Positions 50,643 through 58,996 of a stretch of DNA of 64,000 nucleotides are shown here, one piece after another (position 1 is the first letter of the stretch; every line of letters starts with the position of its first letter). Source of the stretch: Streptomyces rhizosphaerihabitans (GTDB taxonomy: Bacteria > Actinomycetota > Actinomycetes > Streptomycetales > Streptomycetaceae); assembly GCF_025399795.1 (NCBI RefSeq), contig NZ_JAODTZ010000006.1, forward strand, positions 1 through 64,000, given 5' to 3'. The notes beneath the pieces were generated by a model that was given only the letters and a program-made list of their open reading frames with translations, made no database searches and was not told the origin of the DNA. The translations under genes were made by a program, and so were the position numbers.

Positions 50643-52457
50643 GTGCACCGACGCATCGAGGACTACGCGCTCATCGGGGACGAACAGACCGCCGCTCTGG
50701 TGGGCCGCGACGGCTCCGTCGACTGGCTGTGCCTGCCCCGCTTCGACTCCGCCGCCTGCTTCGCGGCCCTGCTGGGCGACGAGGACAACGGTCACTGGCG
50801 GATCGCGCCCGAAGGGGCGGACGCGTGCACCCGGCGCGCCTACCGCCCGGACACGCTGGTGCTCGACACCGAGTGGGACACCGCCGAGGGCTCGGTCCGG
50901 GTGACCGACCTGATGCCGCAGCGCGAGCACGCCCCCGATGTCGTACGCATCATCGAAGGTCTCAGCGGCAAGGTCCTGATGCGCAGTCTGCTCCGGCTGC
51001 GCTTCGACTACGGCTCGGTCGTGCCGTGGATGCGCCGCTCGGACGGTCACCGGGTGGCGGTCGCGGGGCCGGACTCGGTGTGGCTGCGCAGCGATCCGCC
51101 CGTGCACACCTGGGGCAAGGACTTCCGCACGCACTCGGAGTTCACCGTGGCGGCGGGCGAGAAGGTCGCCTTCGTCCTGACCTGGCACCCCTCGCACCGG
51201 CCCCGGCCGCCCCTGTGCGATCCCTTCGAGGCGCTGGAGACCAGCGTCCAGGACTGGCGGGCGTGGGCGGCGCGCTGCCGTTACAAGGGGCCGCACCGGG
51301 ATGCCGTGGTGCGCTCCCTGATCACCCTCAAGGCCCTCACCTACGCGCCGACCGGCGGCATCGTGGCCGCCCCCACCACCTCGCTGCCCGAGGAGCTCGG
51401 CGGCGTCCGCAACTGGGACTACCGCTACTGCTGGCTGCGCGACTCCACGCTCACCCTCGGCGCCCTCCTCGCGGCCGGCTACCACGAGGAGGCCGAGGCA
51501 TGGCGCGACTGGCTGCTGCGCGCGGTCGCGGGCGATCCGGCGGACCTGCAGATCATGTACGGCCTCTCGGGGGAGCGCCGGCTGTCCGAGTACGAGATTC
51601 CGTGGCTGTCCGGCTATGCCGGCTCCACGCCCGTCCGGGTCGGCAACAGCGCCGTGGAGCAGTTGCAGCTCGATGTGTACGGTGAGGTCATCGACTCGCT
51701 GTCGCTCGCCCGGCGTTCGGGTCTGCCGTCCAGGCCCCACATATGGCGGGTGCAGTGCGCCATGATGGAGTTCCTGCGAGTCGCCTGGCGGCATCCGGAC
51801 GAGGGGATCTGGGAGGTGCGCGGCCCACGCCGGCACTTCGTGTACTCGAAGGTGATGGCCTGGGTGGCCGCCGACCGCGCGGTGCGCACGCTGGAGGACG
51901 ACCCGACGCTCGACGGTGATCTGGAGGGCTGGCGGGCGATGCGCGAGGACGTGCACCGGGAGGTGCTCGAACGCGGCTTCGACACCGCCCGGAACACCTT
52001 CACGCAGTCCTACGGCTCACCCGAACTGGACGCCTCCCTGCTGCTCATCCCGCGGGTCGGCTTCCTGCCCCCCGACGATCCGCGGGTGGTGGGCACGATC
52101 GACGCGGTCCGCGCGGAACTCGCCCCCGACGGCTTCCTGGTGCGCCGCTACAGCGCCGCGGCGACCGGCGTCGACGGACTCCCGGGCGGTGAGGGCACCT
52201 TCATCGTCTGCTCGTTCTGGCTCGCGGACGCACTGCATCTGACGGGCCGTACGCGGGAGGCGCGCGAGCTGTTCGAACGGCTGGTCGGCCTCACCAACGA
52301 CCTGGGACTGCTGTCCGAGGAGTACGACCCGGTCGCCGGCCGCCAGCTCGGCAACTTCCCGCAGGCCTTCAGCCACATCGGTCTGGTGGTGTCCGCTCTC
52401 AGCCTGTTCGGCGTCGAGAAGGCGGGGGAAGCGGAAGGGGTCACGCCACCGGGATAG
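50643..52457 (+). CDS. glycoside hydrolase family 15 protein (trehalase or glucoamylase type)
   Basis: A 604-residue GH15 enzyme. The N-terminal domain begins IEDYALIGDEQTAALVGRDG, then SVDWLCLPRFDSAACF. The catalytic (alpha/alpha)6 barrel has GGVRNWDYRYCWLRDSTLTL at about residues 252-271, VGNSAVEQLQLDVYGEVIDS and GTFIVCSFWLADAL. These match mycobacterial GH15 trehalases as I recall them, so trehalose breakdown is the best guess; maltooligosaccharides are an alternative. There is no signal peptide, so it acts in the cytoplasm. Start GTG at 50643 is tentative. The SDR gene follows after 14 bp. Confidence 0.9.
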   Translation: MHRRIEDYALIGDEQTAALVGRDGSVDWLCLPRFDSAACFAALLGDEDNGHWRIAPEGADACTRRAYRPDTLVLDTEWDTAEGSVRVTDLMPQREHAPDVVRIIEGLSGKVLMRSLLRLRFDYGSVVPWMRRSDGHRVAVAGPDSVWLRSDPPVHTWGKDFRTHSEFTVAAGEKVAFVLTWHPSHRPRPPLCDPFEALETSVQDWRAWAARCRYKGPHRDAVVRSLITLKALTYAPTGGIVAAPTTSLPEELGGVRNWDYRYCWLRDSTLTLGALLAAGYHEEAEAWRDWLLRAVAGDPADLQIMYGLSGERRLSEYEIPWLSGYAGSTPVRVGNSAVEQLQLDVYGEVIDSLSLARRSGLPSRPHIWRVQCAMMEFLRVAWRHPDEGIWEVRGPRRHFVYSKVMAWVAADRAVRTLEDDPTLDGDLEGWRAMREDVHREVLERGFDTARNTFTQSYGSPELDASLLLIPRVGFLPPDDPRVVGTIDAVRAELAPDGFLVRRYSAAATGVDGLPGGEGTFIVCSFWLADALHLTGRTREARELFERLVGLTNDLGLLSEEYDPVAGRQLGNFPQAFSHIGLVVSALSLFGVEKAGEAEGVTPPG

Positions 52458-52471
52458 GGGAGGATGGAGCC

Positions 52472-53227
52472 ATGGATCTTGGACTGAAGGATCGTGTGTA
52501 CGTCGTCACGGGAGCCACCCGGGGCCTGGGCAACGCCGCCGCGCGTGAACTCGTCGCCGACGGCGCGAAGGTGGTCGTCACCGGGCGCGACGCGAAGAGC
52601 GCGGCCGACGCCGCCTCCGCGCTCGGCGCGAACGCGGCCGGGGTCGCGGCCGACAACGGCGCCGCCGAGACCCCGGCGCGGCTGATCGCGGCCGCCCGTG
52701 ACCACTTCGGCGCTTTCGACGGCATCCTGATCAGCGTCGGCGGACCGCCGCCCGGGTTCGCGGCGGACAACACCGACGAACAGTGGATGGTGGCGTTCGA
52801 GTCGGTCTTCCTCGGTGCGGTACGGCTGGCCCGCGCGGCCGCCGAGGAGCTGGGCGAGGGAGGTGTCATCGGCTTCGTGCTCTCCGGCTCGGTGTACGAA
52901 CCGATCCCGGGGCTGACCATCTCCAACGGTCTGCGTCCGGGCCTCGCGGGCTTCGCCAAGTCCCTCGCGGACGAGCTGGGTCCGCGTGGGATCCGCGTCG
53001 TCGGACTGCTGCCGTCCCGCATCGACACGGACCGGGTCCGCGAACTGGACGGGCTGTCCGCCGACCCCGAGGCCACCCGCGCGGCCAACGAGTCCCGTAT
53101 CCCGCTGCGCCGCTACGGCACCGCGGAGGAGTTCGGCCGCACGGCCGCGTTCCTGCTCTCCCCCGCGGCTTCGTACCTCACGGGCATCATGGTGCCCGTG
53201 GACGGCGGGATGCGAAGCGGGTTCTAG
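52472..53227 (+). CDS. atypical SDR family protein lacking the YxxxK motif
   Basis: A 251-residue Rossmann protein with TGATRGLG (residues 13-20) and a proper C-terminal GIMVPVDGG. The segment where YxxxK should lie reads ISNGLRPGLAGFAKSLADEL, giving Ser and Arg in place of the catalytic Tyr and Lys. NNAG is replaced by ISVGGPPPG. A subgroup of SDRs with SNxxR is known to me from databases, but its chemistry is not. AGGGGAGG lies before the ATG; it is 14 bp downstream of the GH15 gene and probably co-transcribed. It may act as a non-oxidoreductase or a binding protein. Confidence 0.88.
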   Translation: MDLGLKDRVYVVTGATRGLGNAAARELVADGAKVVVTGRDAKSAADAASALGANAAGVAADNGAAETPARLIAAARDHFGAFDGILISVGGPPPGFAADNTDEQWMVAFESVFLGAVRLARAAAEELGEGGVIGFVLSGSVYEPIPGLTISNGLRPGLAGFAKSLADELGPRGIRVVGLLPSRIDTDRVRELDGLSADPEATRAANESRIPLRRYGTAEEFGRTAAFLLSPAASYLTGIMVPVDGGMRSGF

Positions 53228-53890
53228 ACCCGTCCACCGGGCCCGCCCCGGAGGTTGGCGCCCCCACCGGAACCGCCGCCCGCGCAGGGCCGCGGGTCCG
53301 CCGGGGCACCCGTCCGGAAGCGGGTGGCCCCAGCAGGACACCCTCCCGAAGGCGGGCGAGCCCACCGGGCCGTCCGTCCGGGTGGGCCCAGCAGGCGCCC
53401 ACCCGGACGCGGACAAGCCTGCGCAGCCGTCCCGCAAGCGGGAGGAACCGCCAGGCCGGACCGGAAACGGGTAGGCCTGCCGGGGCCTGCCCGAAAGCGC
53501 TGGGCGATCCGGGCCATCCCGGAAACGGGCTGCCCGCCAGAGCCGTCCCGCAAGCACGCGCCGCTCAAGTCACGGGCTCCGCACCGTGCTTGACCCCAGG
53601 TGGGCGGACCTCAGCGCGGAACGCGCCGAAGCCACGGATACGGCAGGCCCGGCAGGGCGCCCCCGGAAACGGGCAGGCCCGCCGAGGCAGTCCCGCAAGC
53701 GGGCGCCCCTCAAGTCACGTGCTCCGCGCGGTGCTTGACCCCTCGGAGCCGGATCTTCGCGGGGAGCGCTGCGAGACCACGAAGGCGCGTGGGCCCGGAC
53801 CTGGCTCTCCCATCCGGGAGCAGGAGGTACCGCCAGGTCCGTATCGGAAGCAGGTGGACCCGCCGACGCCGTCCCGGAGTCGCGCGCCGG
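53228..53890. repeat. degenerate repeat array ending in copies of the amaP tail
   Basis: This 663-bp gap is filled with about eleven variants of a 30-60-bp unit built on CCCGGAAACGGGCAGGCC / CCCGCAAGCGGG hairpins. Within it, the 30-bp core starting TCAAGTCACG and ending CGGTGCTTGAC occurs at 53565-53594 and 53710-53739. A third copy at 53891-53920 is the end of amaP itself. Read on the minus strand, each copy encodes a GVKHxAExVT tail with a TGA stop. No complete gene lies here. Confidence 0.8.
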
Positions 53891-54478
53891 TCAAGTCACG
53901 CGCTCCGCGCGGTGCTTGACACCGCGCAACCGGACCTCCGCGGGGAGCGCTGCGAGACCGGCCGAGTCACGTGCGTGCGCGAGCGCCTCCACGGTCAGCA
54001 GATGCAGCGCGTGACCGGGGTCCACATGCGGTTCCAGCAGGAGCCGCACGCGCGCCTCGGGCAGACTGCGCCGGCCGGTCAGGTGGACGTGCGCCTGGTC
54101 GACCCCGCCCAGCCGGGCCGATTCCGCGGCCAGCACGCCCTCCAGGGCCCGCCCGCGCAGCAGCGCGCCCGCGCCGTCTCCCGTATCGACGAGCACGTCG
54201 GCGAGCCGCCGGCGCCGCACGACGGCGACCAGCCACCACAGAGCGAGCAGCAGGAGCACCGCGAGGACGGCGATGACGGCGGGCCACCACCAGCCCTGGT
54301 CCCGCCACTTGGTCCGTTCGGCGGTGCTGAGCAGCACGTCGTGCCGCCCGTCGTGGATCCACCACGACGGCGGCCGTACACCGAGCCCGACGGCGAGCAC
54401 GGAGCCGCCGAGGACGACCAGCACGAGCCCGATGAAGCCGATCAGTACGCGGTTGACGATCCGGAGCACGGACCTCAC
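53891..54478 (-). CDS. amaP: alkaline shock response membrane anchor protein AmaP
   Basis: Membrane anchor for Asp23-type proteins, 195 residues. It has two hydrophobic helices (VNRVLIGFIGLVLVVLGGSV; WWWPAVIAVLAVLLLLALWW) separated by an outside loop, and an Asp23-like cytosolic C-terminus (DQAHVHLTGRRSLPEARVRL). GTG at 54478 overlaps the stop of the DUF6286 gene. The last 22 residues (AALPAEVRLRGVKHRAERVT) are encoded by a sequence repeated twice downstream in intergenic DNA, so the tail may come from a mobile repeat. Last gene of the five-gene Asp23 operon. Confidence 0.87.
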   Translation of the reverse strand: MRSVLRIVNRVLIGFIGLVLVVLGGSVLAVGLGVRPPSWWIHDGRHDVLLSTAERTKWRDQGWWWPAVIAVLAVLLLLALWWLVAVVRRRRLADVLVDTGDGAGALLRGRALEGVLAAESARLGGVDQAHVHLTGRRSLPEARVRLLLEPHVDPGHALHLLTVEALAHARDSAGLAALPAEVRLRGVKHRAERVT

Positions 54479-55161
54479 CCCTTCCGTCCGGGGCGCGCGA
54501 CACGCACCGACAGCGCGGGCGAACGGGCCAGCCCCAGCCCCTTGATGCCCTCGGCGAGCGTGGTGTCGAGGTCGGCGCGCACGTCGTCGAGTTCCCGGAA
54601 GTGCGACACCGCGCGGACGTCGACCTTCCGGCGCTTCATGCGCACGCGGACCGACTGCACCCCGGCGACCTCCATGGCCCGGTCGCGCAGCGCCATCGCG
54701 GCGGCACCCCGGTGCAGTCCGGCCCGGACATCGGCGTGGGTGCGCCGCATCGGCAGCACGTCCCGCAGTCCGGGCGTGGCCGCGAGGACGATCAGCCAGA
54801 GTCCCACCGCGGCGGCGATTCCGGCACCGACGAGGACCACGGTGTCGTCGAGCGGCCGCTCGGCGAGCTGCTGGGCCAGCCACGTGCGCCAGCGCAGGGC
54901 GGACCGCCCGGCGCGCACGGCCACGACGTCGTAGAGGAAGGCGCCCGCCGCGACGAGGAGCAGGAAGGCGAGAATGCCCGCCGGGATACGGCGCGCGGAC
55001 CAGAACCGGCCCTGCCGACCGTCCTCGTCGTCGACGGTGTTCAGCGGTTCGTAGGCAGCCGCGGAGGCGGACTGCCCCAGCGCGCCCGCGTCGTCCCCCT
55101 TCTCCGGCTTCTCCAGTACGGGCAGCTTCCGGGTGTTCTCGGAGCCCTGGGGCTCGCTCAT
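54475..55161 (-). CDS. DUF6286 domain-containing membrane protein
   Basis: A 228-residue protein. A disordered N-terminus precedes two hydrophobic helices (GILAFLLLVAAGAFLYDVVA; VVLVGAGIAAAVGLWLIVLA). The cytosolic C-terminus resembles an Asp23 half (RGAAAMALRDRAMEVAGVQS; VRMKRRKVDVRAVSHFRELD). It is typically encoded between Asp23 proteins and AmaP in Streptomyces. ATG at 55161 overlaps the upstream stop (ATGA), and its own stop overlaps the AmaP start. It presumably forms part of the same membrane-bound Asp23 complex. Confidence 0.86.
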   Translation of the reverse strand: MSEPQGSENTRKLPVLEKPEKGDDAGALGQSASAAAYEPLNTVDDEDGRQGRFWSARRIPAGILAFLLLVAAGAFLYDVVAVRAGRSALRWRTWLAQQLAERPLDDTVVLVGAGIAAAVGLWLIVLAATPGLRDVLPMRRTHADVRAGLHRGAAAMALRDRAMEVAGVQSVRVRMKRRKVDVRAVSHFRELDDVRADLDTTLAEGIKGLGLARSPALSVRVARPGRKG

Positions 55162-55577
55162 TGCGTCCTCCCCTTTGCCGTGCCGGAACCGTGCGCCAAG
55201 TGCAGCCGCTCCACCTGGACGGCCACCTCCGGTACTTCCATTCCCGCCAACGCCCTTACCCGCTCGGCGACATGACGACGCACCTCGCCGCACTGGGTAC
55301 CGATGTCGGTCGGGTAGCCGAGTTCGAGGCTGACCCTGACCCGGGCACTGTGCGTCGGTGTGCCGTCCGCTCCGACGTCGGCCGACTGCCGCCGCACGAC
55401 GACCGTCGCGTACGGGGGCACCGCGTCGGCGGGCAGCGGGGGCAGCGCCTCGCGCGCCGCCTGCGAAGCGATCTTCGCGACGACCCGGTCGGCGATCCGG
55501 GTGGCGCCCCGCTCGGGGGCCGCGATGGTCGTAAAGGCCGGCCGTGTCTCACCGAGCCGGTCGACATGACCTGGCAC
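55158..55577 (-). CDS. Asp23/Gls24 family-like envelope stress protein (second copy)
   Basis: A 139-residue protein with an Asp23-like pattern: ATRIADRVVAKIASQAAREA, then ARVRVSLELGYPTDIGTQCG and EVRRHVAERVRALAGMEVPE VAVQVERL. It is more divergent than the first Asp23 protein of the operon. Start GTG at 55577 lies 3 bp from the DUF2273 gene stop; the ribosome binding site is weak. It probably joins the same membrane-anchored complex. Duplicated Asp23 proteins in one operon are usual in Gram-positives. Confidence 0.84.
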   Translation of the reverse strand: MPGHVDRLGETRPAFTTIAAPERGATRIADRVVAKIASQAAREALPPLPADAVPPYATVVVRRQSADVGADGTPTHSARVRVSLELGYPTDIGTQCGEVRRHVAERVRALAGMEVPEVAVQVERLHLAHGSGTAKGRTQ

Positions 55578-55580
55578 GCG

Positions 55581-55766
55581 TCACCGCCGCCGGTCGTCAC
55601 GGGCGCGGAAGAAGTCGCCGATGTCCAGGTCCCCCTCCAGGAGCCGTCCGACGACGAACCCGACGGCCCCCAGGGCGGCCACCAGGAGGAAGGCGCCGAA
55701 ACCGCCGAAGTATCCGGCGAAGGCCAGCGCCATTCCGGCGATCATGCCGATCACGGCCAAGCTCAT
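55581..55766 (-). CDS. small membrane protein of the Asp23 operon (DUF2273-like)
   Basis: A 61-residue protein with two Gly-rich hydrophobic helices (SLAVIGMIAGMALAFAGYFG; GAFLLVAALGAVGFVVGRLL) and an acidic/basic tail (EGDLDIGDFFRARDDRRR). The size, the GFVVGR turn and the position match the DUF2273 partners of Asp23. ATG at 55766 is chosen over a longer frame. It lies between the two Asp23-type genes. Confidence 0.82.
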   Translation of the reverse strand: MSLAVIGMIAGMALAFAGYFGGFGAFLLVAALGAVGFVVGRLLEGDLDIGDFFRARDDRRR

Positions 55767-55850
55767 GATGCGCTCCTCAGCTGTCGGTGGCCGCGTGATC
55801 ACTCGTGGTGCGGTGGCCGGGGCGTCCGAGGTGTTCCGGTGGCCCGAGGG

Positions 55851-56333
55851 TCACTGGAGCCGCGTCTCCGGCTCCTCGTCTTCTTCCTCGGGAAGCTTCA
55901 CATCACTCACCGCAATGTTGACTTCCACGACTTCGAGGCCTGTCATGCGCTCGACGGCCGCGACGACGTTCTCGCGCACGTCCCTGGCCACGTCGGCGAT
56001 CGAGACGCCGTAGTCGACGACGATCTCCAGGTCGAGCGCCGTCTGCAGCTCGCCGACCTCGGCCTTCACACCCCGGGTCACGGATTTGGACCCGCCCGGC
56101 ACCCGGTCGCGTACCGCTCCGAAGGTCCGGCTCAGCCCGCTGCCCATCGTGTGGACACCGACTACGTCACGGGCGGCGAGCCCGGCGATCTTCTCCACGA
56201 CTCCGTCGGCGATCGTGGTCCGTCCCCGCGTGGCGGGATCCCCGCCGCCGCGCTTGGTGGGCTTACGGGTCTGCTGGCTCTCCTTCTCGATGTCGGGGCT
56301 GTCCGTCCGGTTCCGCTCGGTCATGTCGGTCAT
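55851..56333 (-). CDS. Asp23/Gls24 family envelope stress response protein
   Basis: A 160-residue protein. A charged disordered start (residues 1-40) leads to the Asp23 domain: TTIADGVVEKIAGLAARDVV GVHTM, GVKAEVGELQTALDLEIVVD and VRENVVAAVERMTGLEVVEV, ending NIAVSDVKLPEEE. Asp23 polymers line the membrane of Staphylococcus under alkaline stress and are held by AmaP. First gene of the operon at 53891-56333. ATG at 56333 has AAGGGA upstream; a second ATG at 56324 is possible. It is divergent from the P10-named protein. Confidence 0.92.
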   Translation of the reverse strand: MTDMTERNRTDSPDIEKESQQTRKPTKRGGGDPATRGRTTIADGVVEKIAGLAARDVVGVHTMGSGLSRTFGAVRDRVPGGSKSVTRGVKAEVGELQTALDLEIVVDYGVSIADVARDVRENVVAAVERMTGLEVVEVNIAVSDVKLPEEEDEEPETRLQ

Positions 56334-56420
56334 CGCCGTACGTCCCTTTCGGTCGTCCTCCTCTGCTCACAGTAGGTCGGGTCGCGCGGTCGCGCGTCGT
56401 GGATGGGGCAGGCTGGAGCA

Positions 56421-57422
56421 ATGACGGCGGACCGGTGGACGCAAGTGGTACGGCACCAGCTCGGGCTCGGCAGACTCCTGCCGCTGGGCCTTCCGCGCGA
56501 CGGCGCGTGGATCACGGAGGAGGCCGCCGAGTCGGCACTGCGGCGCGCGGCGGACGCGGTGGACGGCGTGCGGCTCGGCGGCCTTCGGATCGCGCTCGCC
56601 GATCCGGACCGGACCGGCACTCCCGCGGTGCCGCCTCCGCCCAGCGCCCTGCCGCCCGGCCCGCTGCGTGTCACCGCGGAGTTCCTGGCCTCGGCGGATC
56701 CCACGGTCCCGGACGTCGAACCCCTCCCGGCCACCGCGGCCCGGCTGCGCCTGGCCCTGGCCACCGCTGCGACGCGAGGACTCGGTCTCGACGTCACCGA
56801 GGTGGACCTGCAGGTGACGGACCTGCTGGAGGAAGGCGAGACACCTGCCGCCTTCCCGACGGACGAGGAACGGCGGGTGCCCGCAGCCGTCCCGCCCGAC
56901 GACGTACGGAGCACGCAGACCCCCGCGTCGGCCGCCGATGTACCGGTGACACAAACCGCCGTGCCGGCCGTCGGCGTACCGGTGGCACAGACCGCCGTAC
57001 CTGCCGACGGCGTACCGGACACGCCCGCAGCCGTACCTGCCGACGGTGTACGGGAGACGCGGGCCTCCGCCGGGTCGGCCGACGACCCGCGGAAGGCGTC
57101 CATCGCCGCGCCGGCCGACGACGTGCGGAGGGCCCCGATGCCGAAGGACCCCGAGCAGGCGCGGATCGCGGCGGCCGTCCTGGCCGTCCCGGGCGTCACC
57201 CGTCTGACGGACGCGCTGGGCCGACCGGTCCACGTCGAGACCGCGCCCGCCACGGAACCGGCCCTGCCGCGCCGCCATATCCGTGTCGAGATCGCCGTCT
57301 CCCGGGAAGAGCGGGCGGTGGACGTGGCACGGGCGGTCAGGACAGCGATCGCGGAGGCCGTACGGGACACCCCGTCCGTGGCGGTGCTGGTGACCGCCGT
57401 GAGCCGGGAAGCCCGTCCATAG
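56421..57422 (+). CDS. nucleopolyhedrovirus P10 family protein (misnomer), with 12-residue repeats
   Basis: A 333-residue protein encoded divergently from the Asp23 operon in Streptomyces. Two Asp23-like ordered halves flank a low-complexity middle: LLPLGLPRDGAWITEEAAES and LGLDVTEVDLQVTDLLEEGE before it, AAVLAVPGVTRLTDALGRPV and RHIRVEIAVSREERAVDVAR after. The middle (about residues 160-240) holds six or seven imperfect 12-residue repeats such as GVPVAQTAVPAD. The database name reflects chance similarity to a viral protein. The layout suggests a tandem Asp23-like partner. Start ATG at 56421 is preferred over 56403. Confidence 0.8.
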   Translation: MTADRWTQVVRHQLGLGRLLPLGLPRDGAWITEEAAESALRRAADAVDGVRLGGLRIALADPDRTGTPAVPPPPSALPPGPLRVTAEFLASADPTVPDVEPLPATAARLRLALATAATRGLGLDVTEVDLQVTDLLEEGETPAAFPTDEERRVPAAVPPDDVRSTQTPASAADVPVTQTAVPAVGVPVAQTAVPADGVPDTPAAVPADGVRETRASAGSADDPRKASIAAPADDVRRAPMPKDPEQARIAAAVLAVPGVTRLTDALGRPVHVETAPATEPALPRRHIRVEIAVSREERAVDVARAVRTAIAEAVRDTPSVAVLVTAVSREARP

Positions 57423-57514
57423 GGAACCAGGACATCCGTTCTCAGGGAGCCAGGACATCCGTCCTCAGGAAGCCAGAGCGTCCGTCCTCAGGAGACCAGG
57501 ACGTCCGTCCTTGG
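57423..57514 (+). repeat. four tandem copies of a 23-bp repeat
   Basis: Units at 57423, 57446, 57469 and 57492 follow the pattern GGARCCAGGACRTCCGTYCTCAG with few changes. They begin right after the stop of the P10-named gene. There are no spacers, so this is not a CRISPR array. Confidence 0.85.
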
Positions 57515-57557
57515 AGGGTGTCCCGCCTCAGGGAGCTTCAGGGGTCGCAGGAGGTGT

Positions 57558-58361
57558 CTAGTCCCCCGCGCCCGCGAGGTCGCGGAGCCGACGCGCCTGG
57601 GAGGCTCGCTCGGCGGTGCGCTGCTCCTCGTACGACCGCTCCTGTGCCCCGCGCAGCAGGGCCTTCGTCTCGATCACGGCATCCCGCGGCGCGGCCAGCA
57701 GTGCCGCGGTCAGGTCGCGGACCGCGTCGTCGAGCTGCTCGCCGGGCACGGCGAGGTTGGCGAGCCCGGTGCGCTCGGCCTCCTCGGCCAGGACGAAGCG
57801 GCCCGTGGCGCAGATCTCGAGCGCACGGGCGTATCCCACGAGGCTGACCAGCGGGTGCGTCCCCGTGAGGTCGGGCACCAGACCGAGGCTGGTCTCGCGC
57901 ATGGCGAACTGCACGTCGTCGGCGACGACGCGCAGGTCACAGGCGAGCGCGAGCTGGAACCCCGCACCGATGGCATGCCCCTGCACAGCGGCGACGGAGA
58001 CGATGTCGCTGCGCCGCCACCAGGTGAACGCCTCCTGGTACTCGGCGATGGTCGCGTCGAGCTCGGCGTCGGAGCCGCGCGCGAGGTCGATGAACGACGG
58101 TTCCCCGTCGAAGCCCTCGGGCGTGAACGCCTGACGGTCGAGCCCCGCGGAGAAGGACTGGCCCTCGGCACGCAGGACGACCACCCGGACGGAGCCCGGC
58201 AGTGACCGGCCGGCCTGCGTCAAAGCCCGCCAGAGAGCAGGACTCTGGGCGTTGCGCTTGGCCGGATTGGTCAGCGTCACCGTGGCGATCGCGCCGTCGA
58301 CGGTGAGCCGTACGCCGTCCTTGTCGAATACCGGGTCGAGATCCTTGTCGAGCGAAGCCAT
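57558..58361 (-). CDS. enoyl-CoA hydratase/isomerase family protein
   Basis: Crotonase-fold enzyme of 267 residues. The oxyanion-hole segments are FSAGLDRQAF (about residues 70-79) and VQGHAIGAGFQLALACDLRV. One catalytic Glu lies in FAMRETSLGLVPD; the second usual Glu is not at its expected place (DLTGTHPL), so hydratase activity is uncertain and isomerase or hydrolase chemistry is possible. ATG at 58361. Upstream is an ACCACCCGGTCGGTC palindrome that ends the gbn transcript. No beta-oxidation genes adjoin. Confidence 0.9.
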   Translation of the reverse strand: MASLDKDLDPVFDKDGVRLTVDGAIATVTLTNPAKRNAQSPALWRALTQAGRSLPGSVRVVVLRAEGQSFSAGLDRQAFTPEGFDGEPSFIDLARGSDAELDATIAEYQEAFTWWRRSDIVSVAAVQGHAIGAGFQLALACDLRVVADDVQFAMRETSLGLVPDLTGTHPLVSLVGYARALEICATGRFVLAEEAERTGLANLAVPGEQLDDAVRDLTAALLAAPRDAVIETKALLRGAQERSYEEQRTAERASQARRLRDLAGAGD

Positions 58362-58442
58362 GGGGTGCCTCCGATGGGTGCGGTCGGATCGGCTGCGCAC
58401 CCCGCGAAGACACGAGGAACGCACCTAAGTGACTGCACAGTA

Positions 58443-58476
58443 ACCACCCGGTCGGTCACCCGACCGACCGGGTGGT
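58443..58476 (-). terminator. hairpin after gbn
   Basis: A perfect 15-bp stem (ACCACCCGGTCGGTC and its complement) with a 4-nt loop. It lies 31 bp past the gbn stop and 82 bp before the enoyl-CoA hydratase start. It could also be read as an operator for the latter. Confidence 0.75.
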
Positions 58477-58506
58477 CACCACCGAAGCCGATGGGGACGC
58501 CCGGCC

Positions 58507-58728
58507 TCAGGCCGAGGCGGCCTTCTTGCCCCGCGTCGCTCCGCCACGCCCTCGGAGCGTGACACCCGACTCACTGAGCATCCGGTGCACGAAGCCATAC
58601 GAGCGGCCGGTCTCTTCGGCCAGCGCTCGGATGCTCGCACCGGAGTCGTACTTCTTCTTCAGGTCTGCCGCGAGCTTGTCGCGCGCGGCGCCGGTAACCC
58701 GGCTGCCCTTCTTCAGAGTCTCGGCCAC
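58507..58728 (-). CDS. gbn: Gbn-like small helix-turn-helix nucleoid protein
   Basis: A 73-residue basic protein. A Lys-rich start (VAETLKKGSRVTGAARDKLA) is followed by a helix-turn-helix (DLKKKYDSGASIRALAEETG, then RSYGFVHRMLSESGVTLRGR) and a basic tail (GGATRGKKAASA). Size, order and position agree with my memory of S. coelicolor SCO1839, named Gbn, a GATC-binding nucleoid-associated protein that affects development. GTG at 58728 has GAGGAGG 6 nt upstream. The upstream region contains seven GATC sites in 108 bp. The name rests on memory and should be checked. Confidence 0.85.
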   Translation of the reverse strand: MAETLKKGSRVTGAARDKLAADLKKKYDSGASIRALAEETGRSYGFVHRMLSESGVTLRGRGGATRGKKAASA

Positions 58729-58996
58729 CCGGTCCTCCTCATGGGAAGTGCGCTCTGGACTCTCATGATCACCCCTTCCGGGCGTCATGGCCACCCATTC
58801 GGCAAGGTCCGTAAGACAAGGTTTTGACGACAGGAGCCCGTCCCCACGAGTGGAATCTTTGATTCCGGCCGGTGTCGTCCGTACACCCGAACGGGTTCCT
58901 CCGCGAAGTGCCTGGTCAGCGACGCAGAACGGCCGAGTCCTTGGGAACAAAGGACTCGGCCGTGAAATCGATGTACGACACACCTCGGTACGAGGA
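58729..58996. other. gbn upstream region, no gene
   Basis: With the GATC cluster, 374 bp separate gbn from the ABC-F gene. This part has one GATC at 58767-58770 and the ABC-F hairpin at 58931-58961. There is no coding frame with a start signal. Confidence 0.5.
58931..58961 (-). terminator. hairpin between the ABC-F gene and gbn
   Basis: A perfect 12-bp stem (GGCCGAGTCCTT and its complement) with a 7-nt loop lies 142 bp after the ABC-F stop and 203 bp before gbn. Confidence 0.6.
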
